Part shown: piece after piece, positions 22,896-32,668 of the stretch
Layout of the letters: the number at the start of each line of letters is the position of its first letter
Numbering within the stretch: the stretch's first letter is position 1
NCBI GenBank assembly: GCA_947379755.1
Contig: CANCOC010000029.1
Coordinates: 1-38,993, forward strand
Reading direction: 5' to 3'
Source of the DNA: Alcaligenaceae bacterium
GTDB taxonomy: Bacteria; Pseudomonadota; Gammaproteobacteria; Burkholderiales; Burkholderiaceae_B
Length of the DNA stretch: 38,993 nucleotides
Translations under genes and position numbers: made by a program
Notes under the pieces: generated by a model
Database searches by the model: none
Seen by the model: the letters and a program-made list of their open reading frames with translations, nothing else
Told to the model about the DNA's origin: nothing

Positions 22896-24107
22896 TTATC
22901 GTTCAGCAGTATGGGTAAGTGATTGGCGCATGAGATGAATCCAGCCTGCGTCCAGCCATTCTGCTAGCGCCTCGACAGCATCTTCGGAAAGTTTCTTTGC
23001 AGCAGGATTGTTCCCTGCCAGTTCGCGCGCGTCGGCCAGGATTTTCAAGCCTGCCTCGGCACGCACGGCAGCGACTTCACCATTGATAAACAATTGCTGC
23101 CCGCGATACAGCATGCGAGTGCGGCGATCAAGTACCCAGTGCGTGTAGGGCGCATCTTCAGATTCATCATCTGCATCGTCATCGTAGGCATCAAACACTG
23201 CGGTCTGATTGGGCTCTGTCAGCCAGCATCCGAGGAATCGATGGGCGAGCGCTTCGTTAAACTGGATTTTTGAGACGGACTTGACTGCGGCCTGAATCAA
23301 ACCATCAGGAATTTCTGCAGGGTGATTGGTTGCGGCCTGGCCCGGATCTCGATACAGCGCGTCGAGCCTGGGACCGGGCAAGGGTGGTTCGCCGTACGGC
23401 CCGCTGGCCAGTCCTGCGCGGGCCACGATCTGGTCCGCAGCGGCCTCCAGCATGCCGCGCGCGAGCGCCGCCTGATCCGGTGCACGAAAACCAATTGATA
23501 TCGTCATGCATTCGTCGAGTGCGACACCGTCGTGAGCGGCCTGGGGTGGCAGATATAGCAGGTCACCCGGTTCGAGTACAAACTCCTGATCGGGCGCGAA
23601 GTTTTTCAGGATCTTGAGCGGCAAGCCATCTACCAGCTCCAGATCGCTCTGCTGACCAAACTGCCAGCGGCGCTGACCGTGTGCCTGCAGTAAAAAGACA
23701 TCGTAACTATCAAAATGGGGACCCACGCCACCGCCCGTGCTCGCCAGGCTGATCATCAGATCATCCAGGCGCACGTCTGGCAGGAAGCGGAACTGATTCA
23801 TAAGCGCACAGGCTGCATCGTCGTGAATGTCAGCGCTTTGTACCAGCAGTGTCCAGTCAGGGGTGCTGGCTTTTGGCAAGCGGGTGAAAGGACCGCAATC
23901 CATTTGCCACTTGTTACCTTCACGTTGAATCAGGCGTGATTCGACTTCTTCGAGACGGCTCATTTTTTTGAGTCCCGCAACGGAGATGGGGGACTTGAAT
24001 CCTGGGAATGCCTGCCTGACCAGCAACGGTTTGCGTTGCCAGTAGGTTTTCATGAATTGGGCGGGAGTCAGTCCGCCGAGCATTGTCAAAGGTTTGTCAG
24101 GATGCAT
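22896..24107 (-). CDS. roxA: Ribosomal protein L16 arginine hydroxylase-like cupin (RoxA/YcfD)
   Basis: 403 residues from ATG 24107; an in-frame TTG at 24158 would add 17. The ATG gives MHPDKPLTMLGGLTPAQFM, which fits how relatives begin. The JmjC-type cupin has the iron triad His131 and Asp133 in GPHFDSYDVFLLQ, and His192 in PPQAAHDG. YcfD/RoxA is a 2-oxoglutarate- and Fe(II)-dependent oxygenase that hydroxylates Arg81 of ribosomal protein L16. The C-terminal winged-helix-like region typical of the family is present, with a short Asp/Glu-rich loop (DDDADDESEDA). It lies 94 bases after mutS on the same strand. Confidence 0.87.
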   Translation of the reverse strand: MHPDKPLTMLGGLTPAQFMKTYWQRKPLLVRQAFPGFKSPISVAGLKKMSRLEEVESRLIQREGNKWQMDCGPFTRLPKASTPDWTLLVQSADIHDDAACALMNQFRFLPDVRLDDLMISLASTGGGVGPHFDSYDVFLLQAHGQRRWQFGQQSDLELVDGLPLKILKNFAPDQEFVLEPGDLLYLPPQAAHDGVALDECMTISIGFRAPDQAALARGMLEAAADQIVARAGLASGPYGEPPLPGPRLDALYRDPGQAATNHPAEIPDGLIQAAVKSVSKIQFNEALAHRFLGCWLTEPNQTAVFDAYDDDADDESEDAPYTHWVLDRRTRMLYRGQQLFINGEVAAVRAEAGLKILADARELAGNNPAAKKLSEDAVEALAEWLDAGWIHLMRQSLTHTAER

Positions 24108-24200
24108 GTTGTCGGGTGTCGCCAGTAAGTTCAGGGTGACCGGGCGTGGTGTGCCCAATCTGTTTGATCGTTTTCGAATACCGGGCTGTACGCTGAGTCA

Positions 24201-26882
24201 TCAGTGCAACAGATTTTTTAACTGATAGAGCGCATCAAGGGCCTCGCGCGGGCTGAGCGTATCCGGATCCAGTGCGTTTACCGCCTGACTGAGTTCTGCC
24301 AGCGCCTCGGCCGCCTGTGCAGCCTCCTGTGCAAGTGCGTCAGTATCGACGACGTCACCAAACAGGCCCAGCTGCGGGGTCGGCGCACCTTGCGATTCCA
24401 GACGTTCAAGTTCGCGCGTGGCGTGGCGAATCACGGCACTCGGGATGCCGGCACGCTGTGCGACCTGAATACCGTAGCTGCGGCTGGCAGGTCCGTCTTT
24501 GACCTCGTGCAGGAACACAATGCCGCTGGGAGACTCGGCTGCGGCCAGATGCACGTTGGCCGTATTGGATTGCTCGTTAGGCATCCGGGTAATTTCAAAA
24601 TAGTGGGTCGCAAACAGCGTCAGCGCGCGATTGTGTGTGACCAGGCGTTGCGCGATCGACCAGGCAAGTGCCAGGCCATCGTAAGTCGAAGTGCCGCGAC
24701 CGATTTCATCCATCAGCACCAGACTCTGAGAGGTGCTCGAAGCCAGGATTGCGGCAGCCTCGATCATCTCCATCATGAAGGTTGAGCGACCACCAGCGAG
24801 ATCATCAGCGGCACCAATACGGGTAAAAATACGATCCAGAGGCCCGATCGAGGCGGCTTTGGCCGGCACAAAGCTTCCTATGCGTGCGAGCAGTGCGATC
24901 AGCGCCACCTGGCGCATGTAGGTGGATTTGCCACCCATGTTGGGCCCGGTGATCACCAGCAACGCACGATGGGCGTTGAGCACACAGCTGTTCGGAGTAA
25001 AGCGCTCAATTGAACGTTCAACCACGGGGTGACGGCCCAGTTCAATTTCAATGCCAGGCAGCTCTGTCAGTGCCGGGGCCACCCAGGCGTGATGCTGCGC
25101 ATGGTGGGCGAGTGCCACCAGGGTGTCGAGTTCGGCGCAGGCAGCAGCGCAGGCGGCCAGTTTTGAAACCATGGGTGCCAGTTGATCCAGCAACTGTTCG
25201 AATAACCATTTTTCACGCGCCTGCGAGCGGTCTTGTGCGGACAAGACTTTGTCTTCCCAAAGTTTGAGTTCGGGCGTGATGTAACGCTCTGCATTCTTGA
25301 GAGTCTGACGTCTGCGATAGTCTTCTGGGACATTTTCTGATTGCGCACGACTGACTTCAATAAAGAAGCCATGCACACGATTGAACTCCACGCGCAGGGT
25401 CGAAATGCCTGTGCGCGCTCGTTCACGTGCTTCGAGTTCGAGCAGGTAGGTGCCATTGTCAGAAGAAATCCCGCGCAGCTCATCGAGATCGGGATCAAAG
25501 CCTGTCGCAATCACCCCACCATCACGCACCATGGAGGCGGGTTCTTCAGCAATGGCACGCTGTAGCAGCTCCTGCAGGCCCTCGGGTGGCAGGAGCATCT
25601 GCACGATTTCCGTCAGCCGCTGGTTCGCAGAATGGGTCGTGTTCATGGTCGTGCTGCTCAGTGCAGTTTGTACGTTTTGTTGCACGGTCGGAAGCGCTGC
25701 GAGTGCATCGCGCAGGCTGGCGAGTTCACGCGGGCGCACGGACAACAGGGCAATGCGGGTGGCAATACGTTCCAGGTCAGGTAGTTTGTTGAGATCGTCG
25801 CGCAGCGATTGCAAGGTCGAGGTCGCATGCAGGAGTTCGCTGCGCTGGGCACTCGCACCCATCAGGCAGGAGATTGCGGTCTGACGCGCCTGCACTGGTG
25901 CGTTGTCACGCAAGGGGTGGTGCAGCCAGCGACGCAGTAGCCGGCTACCCATTGGCGTGCAGCAGGTGTCGAGAATTGAAAACAGGGTGGGGGACTCTTC
26001 GCCAGCCAGGGTGCGTGTGAGTTCGAGATTACGACGCGTGGCTGGATCCATCAGGACATACTGGCTGGCCCGATCAGCAACCAGGGTCTGAATGTGCGAC
26101 AACGCGTGTGTCTGGGTGCGTCCGGCATAACGTAGCAGGGCTCCGGCTGCACACATCGCGGTGGGCAGGTCATCCACATCAAAACCCGACAGCGACTGCA
26201 CTTTGAAATGCGCGAGTAAATGCGCATGGGCCTGCTCGGCTTCAAAGTGCCAGGGTGGAATGCGTGTGGCGGGGCTCTGCAGGGTCAGGTCGAGGTCGGC
26301 ATCATCGGCGATGATGATCTCTGCGGGGTCGATCCGATGCAGTTCTGAATCGAGCGCTTCGGGTGCGCATTCGGATACTTTAAAGGCACCACTGGCCAGG
26401 TTGAGCCAAGCAATTCCCGCGCGCAGGGACTTACTGCCTTTGCGCGGGACAAACACAGCCGCGACACAACGGTCGGATTTCGATGGCAGCAAGGCCTCGT
26501 CTGTCAGCGTGCCGGGCGTCACAATCCGGACAATTTTGCGGTCAACGGGCCCTTTGCTCGTGGCAGGATCACCGATCTGTTCGCAGATGGCAACCGATAC
26601 GCCTTGCGCAACCAGTTTAGCCAGATACTGTTCGGCCGCATGGTAGGGCAGGCCCGCCATTGGAATCGGCACGCCATTTGAGGAGCCACGACGCGTCAGG
26701 GTTAAATTCAGCAGCTTGGCGCCGCGTTCTGCGTCTTCGTAGAACATCTCATAAAAATCACCCATGCGATAGAGCAATAGCAATGGCCCGGCCTCTGCCT
26801 TGAGGCGCAGGTACTGCTGCATCATCGGGGTGTGGCTGCTGAGGTCACCAGGCGGCGACTCGTTCAGACCTTGATTTTTCAA
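24201..26882 (-). CDS. mutS: DNA mismatch repair protein MutS
   Basis: 893 residues. The start is TTG at 26882, because a stop lies just upstream in frame and the [14 protein letters not shown] sequence conserved in E. coli MutS would be lost with the ATGs at 26825 or 26822. Mismatch recognition uses the Phe-x-Glu of [11 protein letters not shown] in domain I. The ATPase domain has Walker [15 protein letters not shown], Walker B region [14 protein letters not shown] and the FATHYFEIT switch. The C-terminus carries the short helical dimerisation tail. MutS binds mismatched bases and recruits MutL. The length is within the family range (about 850-900). It is followed by the roxA-like gene. Confidence 0.97.
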   Translation of the reverse strand: MKNQGLNESPPGDLSSHTPMMQQYLRLKAEAGPLLLLYRMGDFYEMFYEDAERGAKLLNLTLTRRGSSNGVPIPMAGLPYHAAEQYLAKLVAQGVSVAICEQIGDPATSKGPVDRKIVRIVTPGTLTDEALLPSKSDRCVAAVFVPRKGSKSLRAGIAWLNLASGAFKVSECAPEALDSELHRIDPAEIIIADDADLDLTLQSPATRIPPWHFEAEQAHAHLLAHFKVQSLSGFDVDDLPTAMCAAGALLRYAGRTQTHALSHIQTLVADRASQYVLMDPATRRNLELTRTLAGEESPTLFSILDTCCTPMGSRLLRRWLHHPLRDNAPVQARQTAISCLMGASAQRSELLHATSTLQSLRDDLNKLPDLERIATRIALLSVRPRELASLRDALAALPTVQQNVQTALSSTTMNTTHSANQRLTEIVQMLLPPEGLQELLQRAIAEEPASMVRDGGVIATGFDPDLDELRGISSDNGTYLLELEARERARTGISTLRVEFNRVHGFFIEVSRAQSENVPEDYRRRQTLKNAERYITPELKLWEDKVLSAQDRSQAREKWLFEQLLDQLAPMVSKLAACAAACAELDTLVALAHHAQHHAWVAPALTELPGIEIELGRHPVVERSIERFTPNSCVLNAHRALLVITGPNMGGKSTYMRQVALIALLARIGSFVPAKAASIGPLDRIFTRIGAADDLAGGRSTFMMEMIEAAAILASSTSQSLVLMDEIGRGTSTYDGLALAWSIAQRLVTHNRALTLFATHYFEITRMPNEQSNTANVHLAAAESPSGIVFLHEVKDGPASRSYGIQVAQRAGIPSAVIRHATRELERLESQGAPTPQLGLFGDVVDTDALAQEAAQAAEALAELSQAVNALDPDTLSPREALDALYQLKNLLH

Positions 26883-27145
26883 GCTTGTCTATTCTCTGTA
26901 ATGGATGAATGAATCGATCGCTGCGGGTATACGCCGCGCGCGCTGCAGAAATTAAAGTCCAGACCTGGATTTTAACGGAAGCTGCGATCACCCTCCACAT
27001 GCAGCTTTGGTGAACAAAGCAGGGCAGTTGGCTATTGGGGCTCATCATAAATGTTATGAGGATATTCGAACGTTTTATCCGGCAGCGTGCAGGATTTGAC
27101 TGAATCACGAGTATTCTTTGTGCCTCATATCGAACCTGTGGCTCC

Positions 27146-28255
27146 ATGAAGTCTTTTGTCCTGCGCCTGTCTTGCCTATTGCTCCGCGACCGCCTGTTGT
27201 TGGCGCTTGTCTGCATCGCACTGGTTCTGACCCTGTGGCTCAGGCCCGCCGCTGCGCTCTATCTTGAGGCCATTGACTGGGCGACCATCATGACGCTCTC
27301 GGGTTTGCTGATCCTGGCGCGTGGACTGGAGGCCAGTGGCATGCTTGATCTGCTCGCCCGTCAGCTGATCGCTCATCTGCACCAGCAGCGCTCACTGGCC
27401 ATGTTCCTGGTGCTGGCTGCGGCTCTGCTCTCAACCTTGCTGACAAACGATATCGCCTTGTTTGTGATCGTGCCGCTCACGCTTGGGCTGCGTCAACTTG
27501 CCGTGTTGCCCGTAAGCAGGTTGATTATTTTTGAAGCGCTTGCTGTCAATGCTGGCTCCTTGCTTTCACCCATCGGTAATCCCCAGAACATCCTGCTATG
27601 GCAGCAGTCCGGATTGACGTTCTGGGGCTTTGTGCTGCAAATGTTGCCGCTTGGTGTGCTGTGCATGGCGGGTTTGCTGATACTGACCGCATGGCGGTTT
27701 CCGGCAAAGAAGATTGACTTGCATCCGGCACAGCCTGATCAGTCGACGAATCGACGCCTGGCTTATCTTTGTTCGATATTGTTTATATGTTTTGTGATTG
27801 CCGTCGAATACAAACAGGCCGCCTGGGGTTTGCTGGGCGTGCTGCTTTTCATTGGCTGGCAGGAGCGCAAACTGATTCTGCGTGCAGACTGGCTACTGAT
27901 CCTGGTGTTCATGCTGATGTTCGTGGACATTCGCTTACTCACCCAATGGCCCCTGGTCCATGACTGGCTGGCGCTCCTGGGTCATGGCGGGGCGTCTGCG
28001 CAATTGTGGACGGCAGCGCTGGTTTCCCAGTTCATCAGTAATGTGCCTGCCACCATACTGATGCTGCAGTACACGCCGCCGAGTATCGAGATCTCCTACG
28101 GAGTCAATATCGGTGGCTTTGGCCTGGCGCTCGGTTCGATGGCGAACCTGATTGCCTTGCGAATGTCGGGCGACAAAAAAATCGGCTGGGCGTTCCATGC
28201 CTATTCCTTTCCTTCACTGGCTTTTAGTATGGGTGCGGCAATGCTGTTGCTCTGA
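27146..28255 (+). CDS. ArsB/SLC13-superfamily ion permease
   Basis: 369 residues, strongly hydrophobic with about ten membrane helices. Family marks are LLTNDIALFVIVPL, GSLLSPIGNPQNI and, in the second half, SNVPATI and GGFGLALGSMANLIAL. These repeated re-entrant motifs are those of the ion-transporter superfamily that includes ArsB, SLC13 anion carriers and NhaD. It is shorter than ArsB (about 430). No arsenic genes adjoin it, so arsenite export is not supported. An Na+-coupled dicarboxylate or other anion carrier is equally possible. It faces away from mutS across a 263-base gap in which I see no clear element. Confidence 0.8.
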   Translation: MKSFVLRLSCLLLRDRLLLALVCIALVLTLWLRPAAALYLEAIDWATIMTLSGLLILARGLEASGMLDLLARQLIAHLHQQRSLAMFLVLAAALLSTLLTNDIALFVIVPLTLGLRQLAVLPVSRLIIFEALAVNAGSLLSPIGNPQNILLWQQSGLTFWGFVLQMLPLGVLCMAGLLILTAWRFPAKKIDLHPAQPDQSTNRRLAYLCSILFICFVIAVEYKQAAWGLLGVLLFIGWQERKLILRADWLLILVFMLMFVDIRLLTQWPLVHDWLALLGHGGASAQLWTAALVSQFISNVPATILMLQYTPPSIEISYGVNIGGFGLALGSMANLIALRMSGDKKIGWAFHAYSFPSLAFSMGAAMLLL

Positions 28256-28330
28256 GCGCACTTCTTTGAATGATTTCGTGGAAAAGTTATTCTTAGTATT
28301 TGAGGGTAAAGCTGATTCGCAAGAGGGTGA

Positions 28331-28361
28331 TTGCACCCTCAAAGGATGGATTCCCTATAAT
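28331..28361 (+). promoter_or_regulatory. Candidate promoter for the Bug-type binding protein
   Basis: A perfect -10 TATAAT is at 28356-28361, 56 bases before the start codon. The best -35, TTGCAC at 28331-28336, matches only three of six bases with a 19-base spacer. The -35 overlaps a perfect hairpin GAGGGTG/CACCCTC (28323-28340), which may be an operator or the terminator of the permease gene. Confidence 0.4.
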
Positions 28362-28416
28362 TGCGGATTCAGGACCTTTCGCAATTGAGAGGTTCTAATT
28401 TTTCTTAGGTTCAGCT

Positions 28417-29409
28417 ATGCAATCTCCCATATTTTCTTTTGCCCGCCGTGCAACATTCTGTTTGCTGGCAGGTTTGACCAGCACCGTCGCGCTTCCTGTG
28501 TCCGCCCAGGATGCTTATCCGAATAAAGCCGTACGCATCGTGGTGGGGTTTTCTGCCGGCGGCACCACGGATGTGGTTGCACGCGTGTTGTCCAAAGAAC
28601 TCACAGAAGAGTTCGGCCAGAGCTTTGTCGTTGAAAACAAGCCCGGTGCTGGCAGCAACATCGCTGCTGAGTACGTGGTGCGCGCGCCTGCCGATGGCTA
28701 CACTTTGTTGATGATGGCTGTCACCAGCGCCATTAACCAGACGCTGTACCCAAACCTCAAGTTTGACGTGACCAAAGATTTAACCGCTGTTGCGCTCGGT
28801 GCCAAAGTCCCCAACCTGCTAGTGGTCAATCCCCAGCTGCCTGTCAAATCAGTCAAAGAACTGGTCGACTACGCAAACAAGAATCCTGGCAAATTGAATT
28901 TTGCGTCTTCTGGTTCCGGCACATCCATTCATATGACGGGCGAGTTATTCAAGCTGCAAACCAAAATTGACATGTCACATATTCCCTACAAGGGCAGTTC
29001 GCCAGCCCTGACTGATTTGGTCGGTGGGCAGGTGCAGATGATGTTTGACAACATGCCTTCGGCCTGGCCGCTGGTACAGTCCGGCAAACTGCGTGCGCTG
29101 GCGGTGACTGCCCCGGCACGCTCGCCTGCTGCGCCTGATGTACCCACCATGGCAGAAGCAGGTTTTGAAGGCTTTGACGTCTCTTCGTGGTTTGGCCTGA
29201 TGGCACCCGCACAGACGCCTGACGCCGTGATCCAAAAGCTCAATGCTGCTGTTGCCAAAGCCCTGGCCAAGCCAGAAGTGCAAAAACGCCTGCTTGATCT
29301 GGGTGCGGTGCCCCAGCCGATGACTGCGGCCCAGTTTGGTGCCTTTGTCAAGAGTGAAGTCTCGACCTGGGGTGCTGTGGTCAAGGCCGCAGGCGTGCAG
29401 GCCGACTGA
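28417..29409 (+). CDS. Bug-type (TctC family) periplasmic solute-binding protein
   Basis: 330 residues. A signal peptide (FARRATFCLLAGL core, cut near VSAQD) sends it to the periplasm. It then follows the TctC/Bug pattern: YPNKAVRIVVGFSAGGTTDV, the ligand-binding VVENKPGAGSNIAAE, YKGSSPALTDLVGGQVQMMF and the closing VKAAGV. These proteins capture carboxylates and amides for tripartite tricarboxylate transporters. No TctA or TctB gene adjoins it, which is usual for the many orphan Bug genes of Bordetella-like bacteria. It is closed by a good terminator, yet lies 87 bases before CoA-transferase genes, so a link to keto-acid use is possible but unproven. Confidence 0.92.
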   Translation: MQSPIFSFARRATFCLLAGLTSTVALPVSAQDAYPNKAVRIVVGFSAGGTTDVVARVLSKELTEEFGQSFVVENKPGAGSNIAAEYVVRAPADGYTLLMMAVTSAINQTLYPNLKFDVTKDLTAVALGAKVPNLLVVNPQLPVKSVKELVDYANKNPGKLNFASSGSGTSIHMTGELFKLQTKIDMSHIPYKGSSPALTDLVGGQVQMMFDNMPSAWPLVQSGKLRALAVTAPARSPAAPDVPTMAEAGFEGFDVSSWFGLMAPAQTPDAVIQKLNAAVAKALAKPEVQKRLLDLGAVPQPMTAAQFGAFVKSEVSTWGAVVKAAGVQAD

Positions 29410-29460
29410 TTGGAATTCACCTCGCGGTGGGGTATTCTTTGCCCACCGATTGACTTCAAC

Positions 29461-29483
29461 CGGGGCCTGCAAGGCCCCGTTTT
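29461..29483 (+). terminator. Intrinsic terminator after the Bug gene
   Basis: CGGGGCC/GGCCCCG (29461-29467 with 29473-29479), a five-base loop and then TTTT. It is 51 bases after the Bug gene stop and ends just before the CoA-transferase start at 29497. Some read-through is possible because the T-run is short. Confidence 0.85.
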
Positions 29484-29496
29484 ATAGCGACTGAAT

Positions 29497-30174
29497 ATGA
29501 TCTCAAAAATCGTCCCTGATCTGCATGCAGCGATGGCTGGCATTCAAGATGGCTCCGTAGTGCTGATCGGTGGTTTTGGCGGTGCAGGTCAGCCGCACCA
29601 GCTGATTGATGCCTTGATCGAACACAAGGCCCGCGATCTCACGATTGTGAGTAATAACGCAGGTTCAGGTCACACCGGTATTGCTGCGCTGCTCGAAGCT
29701 GGTCTGGTGCGCAAAGTGATTTGCTCGTTTCCGCGTCAGGCAGATTCGCAGGTGTTTGATGGCCTGTATCGTGCCGGCAAACTCGAGCTTGAACTCGTGC
29801 CCCAGGGCACGCTTGCAGAGCGGATTCGCGCAGGGGGTGCAGGCATTGGTGGGTTCTTCACGCGAACCGCGGTCGGCACGCAGCTGGCAGAAAACAAAGA
29901 AATTCGTCATCTGGATGGCGATGATTACGTGTTTGAATTGCCAATTAAAGCTGATGTGGCGGTGATTAAGGCCTATAAAGCAGATCGCTGGGGCAACCTG
30001 GTTTATAACAAGACGGCTCGTAATTTCTGCCCGGTCATGGCGACTGCAGCCAAGCTCACGATCGTACAGGTCGAAGAGATCGTCGAGCTCGGCGAGCTCG
30101 ATCCTGAGGCCATTGTGACACCCGGTCTGTACGTTAAACGTGTCATTAGAATTCCGACTGGAGTCAAAGCATGA
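29497..30174 (+). CDS. pcaI: 3-oxoacid/3-oxoadipate CoA-transferase, alpha subunit
   Basis: 225 residues of CoA-transferase family I, subunit A. The CoA-binding glycine loop is GGFGGAGQPHQLIDAL, then TIVSNNAG, CSFPRQADSQVFDGLYRAG and ELVPQGTLAERIRAGGAGIG. The PRQ(A/S)DS sequence and NNAG-type start resemble PcaI/CatI of the beta-ketoadipate pathway more than ScoA. With subunit B it moves CoA from succinyl-CoA to a 3-oxoacid, in the cytoplasm. No other aromatic-degradation genes are in the window, so the choice of 3-oxoadipate over acetoacetate is tentative. The ATGA overlap with the next gene couples translation. Confidence 0.85.
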   Translation: MISKIVPDLHAAMAGIQDGSVVLIGGFGGAGQPHQLIDALIEHKARDLTIVSNNAGSGHTGIAALLEAGLVRKVICSFPRQADSQVFDGLYRAGKLELELVPQGTLAERIRAGGAGIGGFFTRTAVGTQLAENKEIRHLDGDDYVFELPIKADVAVIKAYKADRWGNLVYNKTARNFCPVMATAAKLTIVQVEEIVELGELDPEAIVTPGLYVKRVIRIPTGVKA

Positions 30175-30809
30175 AACGAGTCACCAGAGACGAAATCGCC
30201 GCGCGTGTCGCGCTCGACATTCCCGAAGGCGCAGTCGTCAACCTTGGTATTGGTTTGCCCACCCGTGTCGCTAATTATCTGCCCACGGACAAAGATATCT
30301 TTTTGCAAAGTGAGAACGGTGTGCTGGGCATGGGTCCCGCGCCCGCGCCAGGGCAGGAAGATTACGATCTGATTAACGCTGGCAAACAACCTGTCACCCT
30401 GTTAAAAGGCGGCAGCTATTTCCATCATGCCGATTCCTTCGCCATGATGCGTGGTGGCCATCTGGATATTTGTGTGCTGGGTGCGTTCCAGGTATCCAGA
30501 TTTGGTGATCTGGCAAACTGGTCAACGGGCGAGCCTGGCGCGATCCCTGCGGTTGGTGGTGCGATGGATCTGGCTGCCGGCGCACGGGACGTGTTTGTGA
30601 TGATGGACTTGCAGACCAAAGAAGGCGTCAGCAAGCTCGTCGATCAGTGCACTTACCCCTTGACGGGTTTACGCTGTGTCTCGCGTGTGTATACCGATGT
30701 GGGTGTGTTCCAGATCGAACCGGGCGGAGTGGTGCGGGTGGTGGATGACATGTCTGGTGCGGGTCTTGAAGAACTGCGCCGCATGACAGGGCTCGATCTG
30801 GTCCTGTAG
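30171..30809 (+). CDS. pcaJ: 3-oxoacid/3-oxoadipate CoA-transferase, beta subunit
   Basis: 212 residues, subunit B. The catalytic Glu is in SENGVLGMGP, which forms the glutamyl-CoA thioester. Other marks are VNLGIGLPTRVANYLP, GGAMDLAAGARDVFVMM and the closing TGLDLVL. The start overlaps the alpha-subunit stop by four bases. A dyad with a T-rich tail at 30855-30898 lies after its stop. As for the alpha subunit, the exact substrate is not fixed by sequence. Confidence 0.86.
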   Translation: MKRVTRDEIAARVALDIPEGAVVNLGIGLPTRVANYLPTDKDIFLQSENGVLGMGPAPAPGQEDYDLINAGKQPVTLLKGGSYFHHADSFAMMRGGHLDICVLGAFQVSRFGDLANWSTGEPGAIPAVGGAMDLAAGARDVFVMMDLQTKEGVSKLVDQCTYPLTGLRCVSRVYTDVGVFQIEPGGVVRVVDDMSGAGLEELRRMTGLDLVL

Positions 30810-30854
30810 CCTGTAGATTGAACGGGGTTCAATTACGCGCTGAGCCGTGACCCG

Positions 30855-30898
30855 ATGGTCGACAGTAGTCTGAGGACTATTCGTCGACCATTTTGTTT
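30855..30898 (+). terminator. Terminator after the CoA-transferase genes, overlapping the cysE 3' end
   Basis: ATGGTCGAC (30855-30863) pairs perfectly with GTCGACCAT (30883-30891); an inner TAGTC/GACTA stem fills most of the loop, and TTTGTTT follows. It terminates the plus-strand transcript. On the minus strand its first arm encodes the last codons of cysE, whose TAG stop (30879-30877) lies inside the hairpin. Confidence 0.75.
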
Positions 30899-31800
30899 AA
30901 GCGCTGGGCATCAAACGGTGCAGAGTTGCCCTCTACTTTTGAGCCCATTGACTCGATCGTCTTGCAGAGTTGTGCGATGCGTACATCCTGATCGGCTGCG
31001 TGGGTGATGAGTTCCTGCAGGACTTTTACCAGAGGGTCTCCCGCACCCGGATCCACCGCATAGGCGGTAAAACCCGCGCCGTTCTCTTTCTGGGCGGCTG
31101 ACGATCCCTTGTTCAGCATCGCCTGTAAGGGGGCGGCATCCCAGTCTGAATCGCATGGTGAGCGCGAGGAGGGCATGTCAGGGTTGGCCGAATTGTTTTC
31201 GGTGCAACCCGTCCTGATTGTCTGGCTGCCTGACTGAACGGGCGTTGGCTGATCAGGATCGGTGGTCGCCGGGGGCGCCGATTCAGCGTGATCAATAATG
31301 CGCGCAGGGTTGCCTACAGCAGTCGCGCCTGCGGGTACAGGCTTGACCACGACAGCATTTGATCCGATCCGGGCACCATTTCCTACCGTAAATCCACCTA
31401 GCACCTGTGCGCCCGCCCCTACCACCACACCTCGGCCAAGGGTCGGATGCCGCTTTGTGCCCTTATACAGGCGGGTGCCGCCCAGGGTCACACCCTGATA
31501 AATCGTGCAGTCATCGCCAATCACGGCAGTTTCGCCAATCACCACGCCAAAACCATGGTCAATGAATACACGACGACCAATTTGTGCCCCGGGGTGAATT
31601 TCGATGCCGGTCAGCATGCGGCCAATATGTGAAACCAGACGCCCAAGCCAGAACAGGTCCGCCTGCCACAGGCGGTGTGCCAGACGGTGCGTCATGATGG
31701 CGTGCAGGCCTGGATAGCAGGTAATGACCTCAAGCTTGCTGCGCGCAGCGGGGTCTCTTTCCAGAATGCAGGCGATGTCTTCGCGAAGATTATTGAACAT
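30877..31800 (-). CDS. cysE: Serine O-acetyltransferase with long C-terminal tail
   Basis: 307 residues. The first 170 form a short-type (EpsC-like) serine acetyltransferase: a helical N-terminus, then hexapeptide beta-helix with the catalytic [18 protein letters not shown] and the substrate loop [19 protein letters not shown], ending GNPARIIDH. It makes O-acetylserine for cysteine synthesis. Residues about 173-307 are a tail: a Pro/Ser/Thr-rich, probably disordered stretch (173-245), then a short helical part beginning [13 protein letters not shown] and ending VDE. The final helix resembles tails of Bordetella-type CysE; the linker is longer than I expect. The tail lacks the usual terminal Ile that binds CysK. 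Confidence 0.92.
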   Translation of the reverse strand: MFNNLREDIACILERDPAARSKLEVITCYPGLHAIMTHRLAHRLWQADLFWLGRLVSHIGRMLTGIEIHPGAQIGRRVFIDHGFGVVIGETAVIGDDCTIYQGVTLGGTRLYKGTKRHPTLGRGVVVGAGAQVLGGFTVGNGARIGSNAVVVKPVPAGATAVGNPARIIDHAESAPPATTDPDQPTPVQSGSQTIRTGCTENNSANPDMPSSRSPCDSDWDAAPLQAMLNKGSSAAQKENGAGFTAYAVDPGAGDPLVKVLQELITHAADQDVRIAQLCKTIESMGSKVEGNSAPFDAQRLNKMVDE

Positions 31801-31838
31801 GTGCAGGATGGTATAGCAGGATCAGGGCTGAATTGCGA

Positions 31839-32627
31839 TTAACCCAATGGCGGGGAGGGATTGCGGGGACCAAAGCGTGCGGACTGGATCATTGCTGTGC
31901 AGACACCACGCATCATGTCGACCTCGTCCTGCGTCAGGTTGTTGCGGCTGAACAAGTGGCGCATGCGGGGCATGAGTTTTTTGGGGTAAGCAGGATTTAG
32001 GAATTCTACAGCTTCAAGCGCCTCCTGCCAGTGCACCAGTAGTGCGAGTACGGCCTCCGTGCTGGCAGGTCTGCGCCCGGGAGCCGGCAGGCTGGCCTCT
32101 GCAGGAGCCAGGCTCTGATTCAGGGCATAGCGCATTTCCCAGGCTGCCAGTTGCAGCGCCTGGGAGACGTTCAGTGAACTGTATTGCGGGTTGGCCGGAA
32201 TGTGACAGACGCGATGACAGAGCCCGATATGCTCGTTGGTGAGTCCTGACCTCTCTGTACCCACTACGAGGGCTACACGGGCGTCCTGGTGCGTCTGGAG
32301 GTGCTCTCTGGCCATCAGGGCCGCCTCGCGGATGTCACAGGTCGAGGGGCCGAGGTCGCGCTCGCGGGCAGTCAGGGCAAACGCTAGCGTCACAGGAGCG
32401 AGTGCTTGCTCGAGAGTGTCGAGGATCGGAGCGTTGCCCAGAACGTCAGCGGCCCCGCTTGCCAGCGCAATCGCTTCGGGCTGGGAGGTAATCTGCTCGG
32501 TTTTTGGTGCGACAAGCACCAGATCGTGGAACCCCATTGTCTTGATTGCGCGTGACGCAGAACCGACGTTTCCGGGGTGGCTCGGCTCGGTCATAATGAA
32601 CCGAACACGAGAAAATGGCGATGTCAT
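31839..32627 (-). CDS. trmJ: tRNA (cytidine/uridine-32-2'-O)-methyltransferase TrmJ
   Basis: 262 residues, SPOUT (SpoU) fold. The three family motifs are present: VRFIMTEPSHPGNVGSASRA, LVVGTERSGLTNEHI and YSSLNVSQALQLAAWEM. TrmJ methylates the ribose of residue 32 in the anticodon loop of several tRNAs, using SAM. The C-terminal extension carries the coupled helices of TrmJ (LMPRMRHLFSRNNLTQDEVD). It is transcribed away from suhB across a 41-base gap, so the two promoters must overlap. cysE follows on the same strand 38 bases later. Confidence 0.95.
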   Translation of the reverse strand: MTSPFSRVRFIMTEPSHPGNVGSASRAIKTMGFHDLVLVAPKTEQITSQPEAIALASGAADVLGNAPILDTLEQALAPVTLAFALTARERDLGPSTCDIREAALMAREHLQTHQDARVALVVGTERSGLTNEHIGLCHRVCHIPANPQYSSLNVSQALQLAAWEMRYALNQSLAPAEASLPAPGRRPASTEAVLALLVHWQEALEAVEFLNPAYPKKLMPRMRHLFSRNNLTQDEVDMMRGVCTAMIQSARFGPRNPSPPLG

Positions 32628-32668
32628 TTAAAATCCCTGTTTAGCCTAACAAAAAATAGCCCACGCAT

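Noticed and set aside
27146-28255. Arsenite efflux gene arsB
   Set aside because: The GNPQN-type motif is shared by the whole superfamily, the protein is short for ArsB and there is no arsR or arsC nearby.
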